A stretch of DNA of 64,000 bases from Bathynomus jamesi (GCA_023014485.1 JAJOZX010002352.1:444001-508000), one strand, 5' to 3'. Counted from the first letter of the stretch, positions 53,924 to 64,000 are shown. Notes: a model not told the origin generated them from the sequence alone. A program made the numbers and translations.

Positions 53924-54763
53924 TAGGAGAAATCCAATGACAAGGAGAAATGTAAATGCCATGAAAAGTCTTCTTTAATGCGCAACGTTTCGAGCAATAC
54001 GCTCATCTTCAGGCTGTTTAATAACAATGTGAAATTAAAATCAATATTGAATGAAAAACAAGACAGAAAATTTCTATAACCTATTCGCATATGGGAATAA
54101 GTGGCCGAACAGGTAAAATTTTAAAAACTAAAGAAGCTTCGAGTATTCGAGAACACAGTATAAAATGTAAAACTGATGTCACTTTAGACAATTTTAAAAT
54201 TCTTGGTTGTAATACTTGTCCCAACTCACTAAGAATTTTGGAATCGCTTTTCATTAAAACATTGTCCCCTACTCTAAATGTTGACTCATCAGCCGTCCCC
54301 CTAAATTTGCTATAATCCCTCCTCCTTCCCCAATTCCTTATAATCCCCCCCTTCCCCAATCGCCCTCGCCATCTCTTGTTTTCCCGTTCTTGCCTCTGCT
54401 TAAATCAGTTAGCCTCGGAAATTGCAGTGAAAGGTTAGTTAGTTTCATTATTCCAGTGTACTATTGTTAATTTTTCCAGTGTATTAATTTCACATTTACT
54501 ATGTATTTAAAAATAGCTTCTTAATTTTTATATGTAAATCTGTATAACTTAGAATTTAACCCTCTTTTCTCAGTCTTTTAAAATTTGCCTTTATGAATAG
54601 GTTATAGAAATTTTCTGTCTTGTTTTTCATTCATATTGATTTTAATTTCACATTGTTATTAAACAGCCTGAAGATGAGCGTATTGCTCGAAACGTTGCGC
54701 ATTAAAGAAGACTTTTCATGGCATTTACATTTCTCCTTGTCATTGGATTTCTCCTAAATATTA
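53919..54763 (+). mobile_element. Penelope-like retroelement 3' part with inverted terminal copies
   Basis: A frame from 54083 to the stop at about 54315 encodes SIREHSIKC...FKILGC...ILESLFIKTLSPTLNVDSSA then VPLNLL. This is the end of the GIY-YIG endonuclease domain of Penelope-like elements (family knowledge). The reverse transcriptase is missing. Flanks of about 165 bp (53919-54086 and 54595-54763) are inverse copies, fitting the inverted pseudo-LTR arrangement of this class. Each carries CCTGAAGATGAGC-GTATT-GCTCGAAACGTTGC. Confidence 0.85.
54667..54698 (+). ncRNA. Hammerhead-like motif in Penelope-like terminal copy
   Basis: CTGAAGATGAGC-GTATT-GCTCGAAAC places a perfect 4-bp stem (GAGC/GCTC) between a CTGA...ATGA-like strand and GAAA, as stem II lies in a hammerhead ribozyme. 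Penelope-like elements are known to carry hammerheads. The canonical core CTGATGA is not exact here (two extra bases), so catalysis is doubtful. The inverse copy is at about 53984-54015. Confidence 0.4.
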
Positions 54764-54793
54764 AATTGAAGCTCTGTAGAAGCAACCCGCATG

Positions 54794-54796
<3 letters not shown>

Positions 54797-54851
<55 letters not shown>

Positions 54852-54852
54852 A
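54797..54852. repeat. (TA)n microsatellite
   Basis: TA run directly left of the Tc1-like element. Confidence 0.92.
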
Positions 54853-55790
54853 AGCACACCGGACAAAAAATTAGTCCCCTCTCAGAATGTACCTAATAAC
54901 GTGTGATGGCGCCTCTGGCCTTGATAACCGCACGAATCCGGCGAGGCAGAGCTCTACGAGGTTATGCATGTACTGAACATCGATTTGCTGCCACTCGTTC
55001 ATCAGCCGGTCCCGAAGTTCCGCCAGTCCTGCGCTTCACTTTCTGTTTCCAGCCTGAACAACACCTTCGACGCATTCAGGATTAAAGGCTTCATTGGACC
55101 TGCGATGTACTCGTCGCCTCCCATCATTGGAGAACAAACAAAAACGGGACTCATCGGACCAAATTACACGTTTCCAATCTGCCGCAGTCCAGTTTTTGTG
55201 CCTCTGAGCCCATTTATAACGTGCCAATTTGTGACTTGCTGTTAACAGCGGCCTCTTCCGTGGTACCCTGCTCCAGATGTCCATCGCATGCAGTTCTCGT
55301 CGCAATGTCCGTTCGGAAATTGGTCGCTGGAGAACCTCATTGGTTTCTTGGAGCAATTGTTCTCTGGTTTGAAATCGATTTGCAGTTACTAGACGAGAAA
55401 CATGGCGGCCCCTATTGTCGAGAATTGTTTTCCGGCCACAGTTACGCCGTCGATTGTCAGTTGATTGCGAACTACACCACTCTCTGTAAACTCGCTGGAC
55501 AGTACGCGTTGACGCACCAACAAATTGGGCTACTTCGACATTTTGTGTCCGTGGGCTCTGCCAAACACGATGGCTCCTTTTTGCCACTGAGTAACGTCTG
55601 CCTCACGACCCATTTTGCAGACTATATCCAACACACACTTTGTTCACCACCACCTCACGAAACAGATCTGATCCTGTGTGCTACGTCACCGCTACTTGTC
55701 ACTTACCAATGCTACATCAGCGCCCTCAGTGTGACCTTGAACTTCCTACTATCGGTGCATTAGGGGTGACTAATTTTTGTCCGGTGTGCT
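54853..55790 (-). mobile_element. Tc1-like transposon, internally deleted copy
   Basis: A 938-bp element with ends AGCACACCGGACAAAAA and inverse, and TA duplication. The - strand frame 55587-55036 has a helix-turn-helix region (VAQFVGASTRTVQRVYREW) and the first catalytic Asp in VIWSDESRFCLF. The upstream start near 55611 is shifted out of frame. After VVQAGNRK a stop follows and the sequence jumps to the C-terminal tail, deleting the second and third catalytic residues. The window-start copy (1-290) has the same jump. Non-autonomous. Confidence 0.9.
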
Positions 55791-55825
55791 TATATATATA
55801 TATATATATATTTTATTTTTTTAAA

Positions 55826-56084
55826 GTTCGGGAAGAACCGATTCGCCTCTATTTAAAAGGGCATATCTCAGCAGGAAAAACAAAGAAAAAGTAGAGGAAA
55901 GACAGAGGAAAAAGAAAGGGTAGAGGGGACAGTCGAATGGAAAAAGACCAAGGATGACAAGGACTGCAGGGTCGAGCCCCCATCATCCTTGGGTGCTAGG
56001 GCCGGGAGGGCGCACGTGAAACCTCCAGGAACAAGCACGTACAAACGAGCACAAAGAGCACGAGCTTAGAACCCCCTTGCGGGG

Positions 56085-56128
<44 letters not shown>

Positions 56129-56391
56129 CGCAAGGGGTTCTAAGCTCGAGCTCTTGAGTGCTCTTTGTGCTCGTTTGTACGTGCTTGTTCCTGGAGGTTT
56201 CACGTGCGCCCTCCCGGCCTAGCACCCAAGGATGATGGGGCTCGACCCTGCAGTCCTTGTCATCCTTGGTCTTTTTCCACTTCGACTGTCCCTCCACCCT
56301 TTCTTTTTCCTCTGTCTTTCCTCTCACTTTTTCTTTGTTTTTCCGCCGAGATATGCCCTTTTAAATAGAGGCGAATCGGTTCTTCCCGAAC
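55826..56391. repeat. 566-bp palindrome centred on (TA)n
   Basis: Two arms of about 260 bp (from GTTCGGGAAGAACCGATTCG and its inverse) meet at CCTTGCGGGGA-(TA)n-TCCCCGCAAGG. Arms differ at a few sites, so this is an old or imperfect copy. No coding capacity. Lies exactly between the Tc1-like and mariner-type elements, each with (TA)n junctions. Confidence 0.85.
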
Positions 56392-56421
56392 AAAAAAAAA
56401 AAATATATATATATATATATA

Positions 56422-57194
56422 GGGTGTCCCATAAGACCGGCATCATAGGAAAAATAATAAAAAAAGGCAAAACAAAAGTTTTTATTTACAGAACGTGCTC
56501 AATATGTCCACCATTGTTTTCAATACACAAATTCAGACGTGATACCCAGTCAGCAAGCACACGGTGAATGATGTCAGCAGTAATGGTGTTACATGCCCCA
56601 ATAATGCGCTGCCGCAAATGTTCAACACCCCTAATTTTCTCTAAGTATACCAGCGCTTTCAAGTGGCCCCAGAGATAAAAATCTAGTGGCGTGAGATCCG
56701 GGCTTCTAGCTGGCCATTCCACAGGCCCTCGACGTCCTATCCAATGACCAGGGAATTGTTGGTACAAGTATTCCCTTACTTGGGTGCTGTTATGTGCAGG
56801 AGCGCCGTCTTGCTGGAACCATGTTGGGAAATTTCCTTCTTCGTTCAAGACACTGGGAAATGCTTCTTCCTCGAACATACGCAGGTAGGTGCCTCCAGTG
56901 ACATGTTCATCGAAAAAGAGGGGGCCTATGATGCGATCCTTCCAAATGTTACGCCATACCATCACCCGAGATGCACCTTGTTCCTTTGAAGAGGTATACC
57001 AGTGAGGGTTGTTTTTGAGACCAGTAGCGGGTGTTCTGTCGATTTACCTCACCATTTCCATAAAAAACAGCCTCGTCGCTGAACAGAATGGTGGACGGAA
57101 ATTGGCATCCCGAGCATAAGAAAAATATGAATTATGGTTTGTAGAAATAGAAAAATATGAATTTCTCCTATGATGCCGGACTTATGAGACACCC
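56422..57194 (-). pseudogene. Mariner-type (DD41D) element lacking the DNA-binding end
   Basis: A 773-bp element with ends GGGTGTCCCATAAGACCGG and inverse, TA flanks and (TA)n on both sides. The - strand sequence keeps the first Asp region (TILFSDEAVFYGNG, near 57080). It continues as frame 56965-56486 with WFQQDGAPAHNSTQVREYL and [20 protein letters not shown], 41 residues between the Asp pair, ending NNGGHIEHVL. A frame change near 56970 separates the two parts. The N-terminal helix-turn-helix region is deleted. Confidence 0.87.
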
Positions 57195-57584
57195 TATATA
57201 TATACAAGTTCGATTTTCGATTTCAGTTTTTGTAAAAACAAAATATCAGTTTTGATTTTTATTTAATTTTTTTCGCTTTCAGTTTATGATTTATATCGAC
57301 ATTTTCTTAGTTGCAGTAAACTCAAATATTTAATATTCATATCTTTGAGTCATATATTCCTTACGAAGCCTTTTATTATCGATTTGATTTCGTATACTGT
57401 AAGGCGAAGTTGTCATTCTTCGCCAGTAAAATCGATCTTTCGCCTTCGAAAGCTTCAGATAAACTGATACATAAAAAACACAAGAGAAAGATAAAGGCAC
57501 TTGTGCCAGAGCGTGAGGCGCTTAGAGAAATGCATGGATTAATATAGTGATTTGATTTGCAAGAAGTTTTAATGATCTTCACCA

Positions 57585-57676
57585 AGTGGTGTTTATTGGC
57601 AGGAGCTGGAGGAACACACACTGTATGTGTTGGTGTTTATTGGCAGGAGCTGGAGGAACACACACTGTATGTGTTT
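57585..57676 (+). repeat. Perfect tandem duplication of about 45 bp
   Basis: TGGTGTTTATTGGCAGGAGC through ACACACACTGTATGTGT occurs twice in direct succession. Confidence 0.85.
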
Positions 57677-57689
57677 GTATATATCACCA

Positions 57690-58975
57690 GAATCCAAAGC
57701 TACAACTTTCGGCTCTAAGCGAAAACGGACTCTCGTATAAGGACCTCATTGACTACGTTTGTGACACTGAAAACAGAAACTGTATGCTCCAAAAATGTGT
57801 ATAGTGTCCAGGTGAAGGAGTCATTGCATTTCTTGATGGATTGGATTCTGTTGAGGATGCAGTAGGCAACATAATTACATACAAACAATGGACTCTAACA
57901 GACAGAACAACCCTTGTTGATGTCAGTCAGCCTCTAGAAAATTATCAGAGTTCTTTGGCAAAGAGTATTTGTATCCTGACAAGACATACTTATGTGGTCG
58001 ATGAACAAGCAACATTTCTTAAAAACCTTATAGCCAATCTCATGTTAAATTCTGGTATCCTCCTAGGAGACTTCTCCGAGAACTAATCATTTATTGTGCA
58101 AGATGCAGCTCAAGGTTTCCATTGGGAAACCAGTTCAGCAACAGTTCATCCCTTTGTGTTCTACTACAAACCTTGTGTTAATAGTAAACTTTCAAGTTAA
58201 AAGTTATCGTTTCATTTTTGATGAAATGAAACATAGCTACTACCCAGCTTGTCTATGCATTCTTGAAGCAACTCATCCCTGTGCTCAAAGAAGAGGTCCC
58301 ACACCTGCATAAGATTCATTACTTTACTGATAGGTGTAGAGAACAATATAAATATAATTTTACCAATCTGTGTCACCACAAAGGTGATTTTCAGCTGGAT
58401 GCAGAGTGGCATTTTTTTGCCACTTTCACATGACAAAAGCGCTTGTGATGGAGTTGAAGGCATGGCCAAATGAATGACAGCAAAAGTAGGTCTTCAGCAA
58501 CCTCTGAATGATCAAATCCTCACACCACTTGATATGATGAGGTTTTTGGAAGAAAAAGAGACCAACAAGAAATTTCTGTGCTTATCAAAAGAAGCCCAGT
58601 AAACAACAGTGTTTTTGAAAGAAAAATTTGCAAATTCAGTATCTATCCGTGGCAGTTATAAGCTTCACAGATGCGTACCTTAAAGTCATAGCTACACAGT
58701 TGGAGGTTGGTGAAATTTCTTCAGGCCCTACAAAACTCACAGTTATGAAGCTGAATATGATGATCACCACATTCCTACTGAAGAAATCAGCACTGGGAGA
58801 TAATGTAGCCTGTGTATATGATAAAAAATATTTAGTTTGGTCTAGGTTGTTGAAAAATCTGGAGTTTAGTGATTATAGGATAAATTTTCTGCATCCATCA
58901 GGAAAAAGTAATAAACATTCTTTTCCTTCAAGGCCAGACCTCTGTTGGATCCTGCCATCTGATATTATCTAGACA
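57690..58975 (+). pseudogene. Decayed intronless coding relic, family of unknown function
   Basis: Successive frames read HQNPKLQLSALSENGLSYKD, then SLAKSICILTRHTYVVDEQA, GDFSENxSFIVQDAAQGFHW, TVHPFVFYYK, CHHKGDFQLDAEWHFFATFT (shifted), and finally CVYDKKYLVW...LHPSGKSNKHSFPSRPDLCW. They stay collinear over 1.3 kb through many stops and shifts with no introns. I recognise the DF(A/S)ENYSF.QDAAQG.HW / HPF..YYK pattern from uncharacterised repetitive arthropod proteins, possibly transposon-borne. No function can be assigned. Confidence 0.6.
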
Positions 58976-59279
58976 ATGACAGATCCACAATTGCTAGGTG
59001 GAACACAAATTCAGTATGTTTTTAGTGATAAGATACATGCAGCTGAGTATATTTATGAACATCACATTTAAGAGTAAATGAGATTTAATTGAACTACTTT
59101 CTGAAATTGTTAATAAGTTGGTAATTTATGAATACAGATGATAAATGAGGCAAAAAATGACATACACTTATTTTGTATTAAATGAAATAAGATCCTCAGA
59201 ATATACCTAATACCTATATCAAATGAAATTAAAACCACAAAAATCACCGTTGTTTAACCTCCTATAATACAGTCCAGAT

Positions 59280-59458
59280 CATTGGTTCTCAACCAATGGT
59301 TAAATTACCCAACTGGGGTAATGACACGCGATCCAAGAATTATAAAAAATAATAGTGTGATAATCCAGAAGTTATAAAAACATATCTAATGATTGGGGTA
59401 ATAGGGTTGGGTTAGAATTGGTTTGAGTAACCATAAAAAAACAAGTTGAGAACCACTG
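59280..59458. mobile_element. hAT-type MITE
   Basis: Ends CATTGGTTCTCAACC and the inverse of GTTGAGAACCACTG, with an 8-bp near-perfect duplication GTCCAGAT / GTCTAGAT. The same terminal sequence type as the MITE at 2307-2498. Confidence 0.82.
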
Positions 59459-60646
59459 GTCTAGATCATCAATAAGAAACTTTTATTGCATAAATTGAAA
59501 TATTGTTATAGCTTTATTTTTTATTAAGAATTTTTTTCATACAGTATCAGTGAACTTGAAGGTCATTCAGTCAATTATTATCAAGTTACAAAGGTCAAAT
59601 TTTTTCTAATTTTCTTATCTCTAAATTTTCATTGCATTTTTGGATTCTACACTTCTTTCCGAGTTCAAAAATACTGTATATAGTTCTATGGATCTATGAC
59701 AATTATTGACCTCACTATGTAACCATGTCAAATAATATAGAGTAAAACTTCACATAAAAATATACATGTAATCTTAATTTGTTTCGTAATTTCTAAATGG
59801 AAAAGACAATTCTTGTTTGAAGACAAATAAGGGTACTATACCTTTATCAGCAAATACACAAAGCTATCCTACTCTATAAATGATGTGATGAGAAAAATAA
59901 AGGATTTGAAACTAACAGAGTCTGTAGCTACAACACAACTCTTACCTGCGTAATTTTCAGTAAAATCAGCAGCTACTTCTTCATCACTACAAGTAACTTT
60001 AAATTCATCTTCACTTGCTTCCATGACAGGTAAATGAACTCTTAAAACTTTAAACCAGGAACTTGCTTTTTTAATAAATCAGACCCTTTATGAATTCACC
60101 TCTTCAGGCCTTATCTTTTAAAAACAAAGAGGAAATATAAAAAAAGGCTAAAAAAAACAAGAACAAAAAGTGCTTAGAGGATAGGAAGAAGGTAAACAAA
60201 ATATTAGGTATCAAAGAAAGGTCAGTTATAAAAGTAAGGACATCTTTTTCAAATGATCTAATGCTTGGGGCTAGGCCTCATTAAGATAGTGCATTGAAAG
60301 ATATGGTCGCTTCATCACTGGCCAGTTTGAGAAGTCTCGCAGAGTTGATGCACAGATTCTGAAAAGAGGAGTAAAGTAACTCCAAATCCTAAAGAACAAA
60401 GAAAAAAGGCACAAACACCCACTATAATCTTAAAAGTGACTCCACCAGATCTAAAATTAATATTTTTGCTTGAAAAATGACACACCTGATCTAGTAAATT
60501 TCTGCCAAACTTCTCAATCAAGATCACTGGTAGGATAAAGATCTATACTGCTTTAAAGTATAGCCCCATTTATAAAACTGGCAAAAACTCCATGATCAAA
60601 ATGCAAACTGATGATATTTTTAGGTGCAAAATAAAAAATATTAGTA
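59459..60646. other. No recognised gene or element
   Basis: AT-rich intergenic sequence. The frames present (for example 60315-60527 -) lack recognisable features. Confidence 0.5.
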
Positions 60647-61026
60647 CAGTAGACCCTCACTTTACACAGAGGTTACATCTTGAGAGAACCCTGCATTATG
60701 AGAAACCATGTTAAGTGAAGTGAACTTAACTTCTTATGGGAAAAGTGTACCTACATTCCAAGTCATTCTCAATGTCATCAAAATTACACATCTGCAATCC
60801 TCCATCATATCATCTGACCCTTCTTTGGTGGAGGATAAGGGGTGGCCATGAGTAACAAGCAGTGGCATGCCATACCCTTTGAAGTTAGGTATGCAATGTG
60901 GAGTACACAAGGCTTTGCCTGGATCAGAAAATCAAGCACATATAGTGGAAACAGAGGCTTCATTGACAACTTGATTGCAATGTGTGACATTGCCAGTGTT
61001 CACCATTGGCATTCTAAAATAAACTA

Positions 61027-61195
61027 CAGGGTGTTTCAGGTTGACCCTAGAAATATGGAAAAGAAGCACATCATATTAGTTACGGAATTACTATGACAAC
61101 CTTCAAATTGGGAACTTATAGTTTGTCATAGTAATTCCATAACTAATATGAAGCGTTTCTTTTCCATATTTCTATCGTCAACCTGAAGCACCCTG
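61027..61195. mobile_element. 169-bp mariner-type foldback MITE
   Basis: Ends CAGGGTGTTTCAGGTTGAC and inverse, TA flanks. Near-perfect arms with ATATGGAAAAGAAGCACATC-type sequence and its inverse fold around a loop near 61110. Confidence 0.87.
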
Positions 61196-61832
61196 TACAT
61201 ATAATAAAATACTTAAAAATTACTCTTATTCTGAAGTTGATTTACTACTCACATTTAAAAGTTAAATTACAATTATATATGAGTCATACATATAACTAAG
61301 GTAATCATACTTGATCAAATTTTAACTTTATATGGACTGTTTAGAGTTGAAGCTTAAATTGAAAGTTGTGTACATTTGTGGCTTTTTTCAGCCAGCCTCA
61401 GCCAGGGAAATATACTTGTGCACATAAGAACTAAATTAGCTCACAGGGCACCCAAGCATCACATGACTTGAATTATATCTGTGCAGAACAGAAGAGTGCA
61501 AAATCTTTTATTCATATGGCTTAAATCTCATTTATATCACAGTAAGGAGGATGAAGAAAAGAGTAGAATAGAAGTTTAATTAGGTTAATTTTATCTTATG
61601 AAAGTTTTCTTTGGGTACACTGAGCATACCTTGTGTACCATAACTGCATACCACTGGGCACAAGGTAACTGAAGTGCATCTATCCATGACAAAGCATTAT
61701 GAGTAAAACATGTGCTGCAAGATGGGCTTTCATTCCAGCCATGGGATTTTCTTTCAGTGCTGACCATTTTATTATGAAACCGTGTTCTATAGAATTTTGT
61801 ACCACAAATTCCCAACTGTGTAAAAGAAAAAC

Positions 61833-62415
61833 TGCAGGGATGGGTTCAAGTACTGGTGGCTGTACAGTACTTGAGGACATGTACAAGTACTGGAGAGAGA
61901 CTCAAGTCCAAGTCCAAGTACATGTACTTTTATAAATAACTCTAATTGAATAGAAGTCAACAAGGATATCTTTAAATTAATTTTATAAACTCTGAATTTT
62001 ATTTCAAGATAAAGTATTTAAAAGATTACACGAAGATATACTGATCCTTTCTTGTTTTAGCTATTACAGCTTATAGGGAATAATTTAACAAAATTACCCA
62101 TGTTTGCCATATCCCTACATAGAACATGTTACAGACTCACAAGTTGCAGTAACGTGTTCCAAGTTCCAACTCTCAAAGTTGCTCAAAATAATAAAATATT
62201 TACAAGTTGCTCAAAATAAAGAGAGCATTTCACTAATTGGCAGCTTGAAATGTACATGAAAATGTACGGTACTTCATTGTACTTGAAATGTACTTGTTTT
62301 AAAAGTACAATGGGACTAAGTACAAGTACATTGAATTTCAAATCCCAAGTACCAGTACATGAAATTATGTCCTTAAGTCTAAGTACAAGTACTTTTACTT
62401 GAACCCAAGCCTGCA
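61833..62415. mobile_element. hAT-like non-autonomous element with CAAGTAC repeats
   Basis: Ends TGCAGGGATGGGTTCAAGTA and inverse of TTACTTGAACCCAAGCCTGCA. Both subterminal regions are full of AAGTACATGTAC-type repeats, which suits hAT transposase-binding regions (inference). Target duplication not resolved. Confidence 0.55.
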
Positions 62416-62689
62416 AAACTGTGTCATGTGAGACTGAGACTGCATAAAGTGAGGGTGTACTGTATAAAATTACAAAATTTTAAAAACTTTCAACATAACT
62501 ATTATACATTTCAAATACTTCAAAAAATCTTGGGAGCTGTCTTGTAAATCTGAATGAAAGTCCTCAGTATGGGATAAACTAGTCTCAGTGTATTTACTCT
62601 CAAGTCTTGTTATCAAATTTGACAAATTTAAATTGAAAATTACAAACAAACCAGTCCCAAGCTTAAAAAGATTTAAAATACAGAGGAAA

Positions 62690-62745
62690 ATTAATGGAAT
62701 TGCATTTCTGGGTGCTCACCCTTGGCCCCTCCTTCCTGCATTTAA
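62690..62745 (+). mobile_element. LINE 3'-end fragment
   Basis: GGTGCTCACCCTTGGCCCCT and CCTTCCTGCATTTAAAA match the tail of the LINE at 20915-21825. Confidence 0.6.
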
Positions 62746-62961
62746 AATTTTATATATATATATATATATATATAGTACACGAAAGGCCTTGGAATCATTT
62801 TTTTTTTTTTTGTGGGTTTGCATCATTTATTCATTTCACATGTTTAATTTGTGAAATTCACTGCATATATATATATATATATATATATGAATAGAAACGA
62901 CATAAGTGTTAAGGAACGTTTCTGCACACGAGGAGGAGAGATAACGAATAATGAAAAATGA

Positions 62962-63033
62962 GGCGAACCGCCCAGGAATCGAACCCGGGCCTTCCAATTG
63001 CCGGTCGGACGCTCTACCATTATGCTACGGACC
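62962..63033 (-). tRNA. tRNA-Ala(GGC)-like SINE head, probably not a functional tRNA
   Basis: The - strand reads GGTCCGTAGCATAATGGTAG (A box) and GGGTTCGATTCC (B box). It has a 5-bp anticodon stem TCCGA/TTGGA with loop CCGGCAA, which would give anticodon GGC, and a six-pair acceptor with one mismatch. Position 33 is C where U is nearly invariant, and the unit is repeated. I therefore read it as a tRNA-derived SINE head. Confidence 0.45.
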
Positions 63034-63495
63034 TCACTCAATCACAAATCGAAATTCTCCCACATAGGGCAGAAACCAATGCCCTGAGAGGGCACCCTCG
63101 CAAATCGTGAATATGCGCATATAACTGCAATGACCGCGCAGTATAAATGAATAGAAACGACATAAGTGTTAAGGAACGTTTCTGCACACGAGGAGGAGAG
63201 ATAACGAATAATGAAAATGAGGCGAACCGCCCAGGAATCGAACCCAGGCCTTCCAATTGCCACCGGCAATTGGAAGGCCCTGGGTTCGATTCCTGGGCGG
63301 TTCGCCTCATTTTTCATTATTCGTTATCTCTCCTCCTCGTGTGCAGAAACGTTCCTTAACACTTATGTCGTTTCTATTCATTATATACTGCGCGGTCATT
63401 GCAGTTATATGCGCATATTCACGATTTGCGAGGGTGCCCTCTCAGGGCATTGGTTTCTGCCCTATGTGGGAGAATTTCGATTTGTGATTGAGTGA

Positions 63496-63566
63496 GGTCC
63501 GTAGCATAATGGTAGAGCGTCCGACCGGCAATTGGAAGGCCCTGGGTTCGATTCCTGGCGGTTCGC
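63496..63566 (+). tRNA. tRNA-Ala(GGC)-like SINE head, second copy
   Basis: Mirror copy of 62962-63033 on the + strand (GTCCGTAGCATAATGGTAGA ... GGTTCGATTCC), with one base fewer at the 3' side (CTGGCGGTTC). Same reading: SINE-derived. Confidence 0.45.
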
Positions 63567-63710
63567 CTCATTTTTCATTATTCGTTATCTCTCCTCCTCG
63601 TGTGCAGAAACGTTCCTTAACACTTATGTCGTTTCTATTCATTTATATACTGCGCGGTCATTGCAGTTATATATGCATATAATAATTATATATATATATA
63701 TATATATTTT

Positions 63711-64000
63711 TTGTATTGGGGCGTTTACCGCCATTTCCCGCTATACGTAGCGGATATCATGGCGAGGCAAATATGAGAAAGAGAAACGGAGACGGGGGAA
63801 AGGCACTAGAAGTGGGAGGACAGCGGACGACGGGTGAGAAGTCACCTAAAGCTCAGATAGGAGCGAGATTGGGAGAGGAAAGGAAAAGACGGTCAAGCGA
63901 GAAGAGAGGGCTCTCAGCGAGCATAAGACGTAAACGATCGGGGAGGGGGAAATCAGAAAGGAACGGGAAGGCGCGACGACGTACTGACGACAGGGTGGGG
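63711..64000. other. Unrecognised GC- and purine-rich segment at window end
   Basis: The composition changes sharply to G/A-rich sequence (GGAGACGGGGGAAAGGCACT). No frame or family is recognisable; it may be the edge of another repeat or a gene outside the window. Confidence 0.4.

Larger units (their letters stand above)
60647..62462. mobile_element. pogo/Tigger-like element with nested insertions
   Basis: Ends CAGTAGACCCTCACTTTA and inverse of TAAAGTGAGGGTGTACTG, flanked by TA. The left end continues ACACAGAGGTTACATC, a form typical of Tigger/pogo-type ends (inference). No transposase is recognised in the 1.8 kb. Two other elements sit inside: a foldback at 61027 and a hAT-like element at 61833. 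Confidence 0.6.
62887..63642. repeat. Palindromic SINE cluster (756 bp, arms about 378 bp)
   Basis: Left arm: one full unit on the - strand (62887-63147) and a truncated one (63148-63264). Right arm: the mirror image on the + strand. Axis at CCAATTGCC-A-CCGGCAATTGG near 63264. Units start or end with ATGAATAGAAACGACATAAG and contain the tRNA-like head listed below. A partial extra tail continues to about 63685. Confidence 0.88.

Noticed and set aside
62962..63033. A functional tRNA-Ala gene
   Set aside because: C at position 33, a GGC anticodon, an acceptor mismatch and repetition within a SINE cluster argue for a tRNA-derived repeat.
63042..63746. Several overlapping 60-90 aa open frames on both strands (for example PRVQKRSLTLMSFLF)
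   Set aside because: They are translations of the repeated SINE units on both strands, repeated identically in each copy, and have no gene-like features.
1..64000. CRISPR array, prokaryotic operon or integrated virus
   Set aside because: Direct repeats with regular unique spacers are absent, genes are spliced, and no viral structural or replication genes were recognised.

Overview
This is a eukaryotic, almost certainly arthropod, genomic window. The evidence is one large many-exon gene with GT-AG introns, dense (TA)n and (TG)n microsatellites, many IS630-Tc1-mariner elements, tRNA-derived SINEs, a Penelope-like element, a Helitron-like element, and LINE fragments of a type I associate with decapod crustaceans. 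A crab-like decapod is my best guess; the sequence does not prove it.

The dominant gene is the 3' part of furry (fry), on the + strand from about 16.55 to 50.76 kb. I place 33 coding exons. Each has AG/GT borders, and each joins the next in phase, giving one reading frame of about 1,735 codons to a TGA at 50761-50763. The 5' half of the gene lies left of the window, so 1-16551 appears to be one intron or an intron plus unrecognised exons. One further conserved-looking exon at about 23.73 kb is one base out of phase.

Tail-to-tail with fry, on the - strand at 52.68-53.23 kb, are the last two coding exons of a PAGR1 (PTIP-associated 1) homologue. PAGR1 is a subunit of the MLL3/MLL4 histone-methylation complex. 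The stretch between the two genes holds a transposase relic and a SINE.

The rest is mostly repeats. At least eight elements have a mariner-type transposase with 41 (42 or 46 in variants) residues between the second and third catalytic Asp. They range from nearly intact (12.6-13.9 kb) to dead. Several have become foldbacks: two copies of one foldback (1.8-2.9 and 45.3-46.2 kb) have arms encoding the C-terminal half of a transposase around the same short loop, and another (53.5-53.9 kb) has arms encoding an N-terminus. The 45.3 kb copy lies inside a fry intron, 57 bp before an exon, so every fry pre-mRNA should carry a long transposase-coding hairpin.

From 53.5 to 57.2 kb five elements sit end to end, separated only by (TA)n or A/T runs: a foldback, a Penelope-like element with inverted terminal copies, an internally deleted Tc1-like element, a large palindrome and a mariner-type element. 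Beyond 57.5 kb are a decayed intronless coding relic, nested DNA transposons and a 756-bp palindromic SINE cluster. I saw no CRISPR array, rRNA, convincing functional tRNA or prokaryotic gene.
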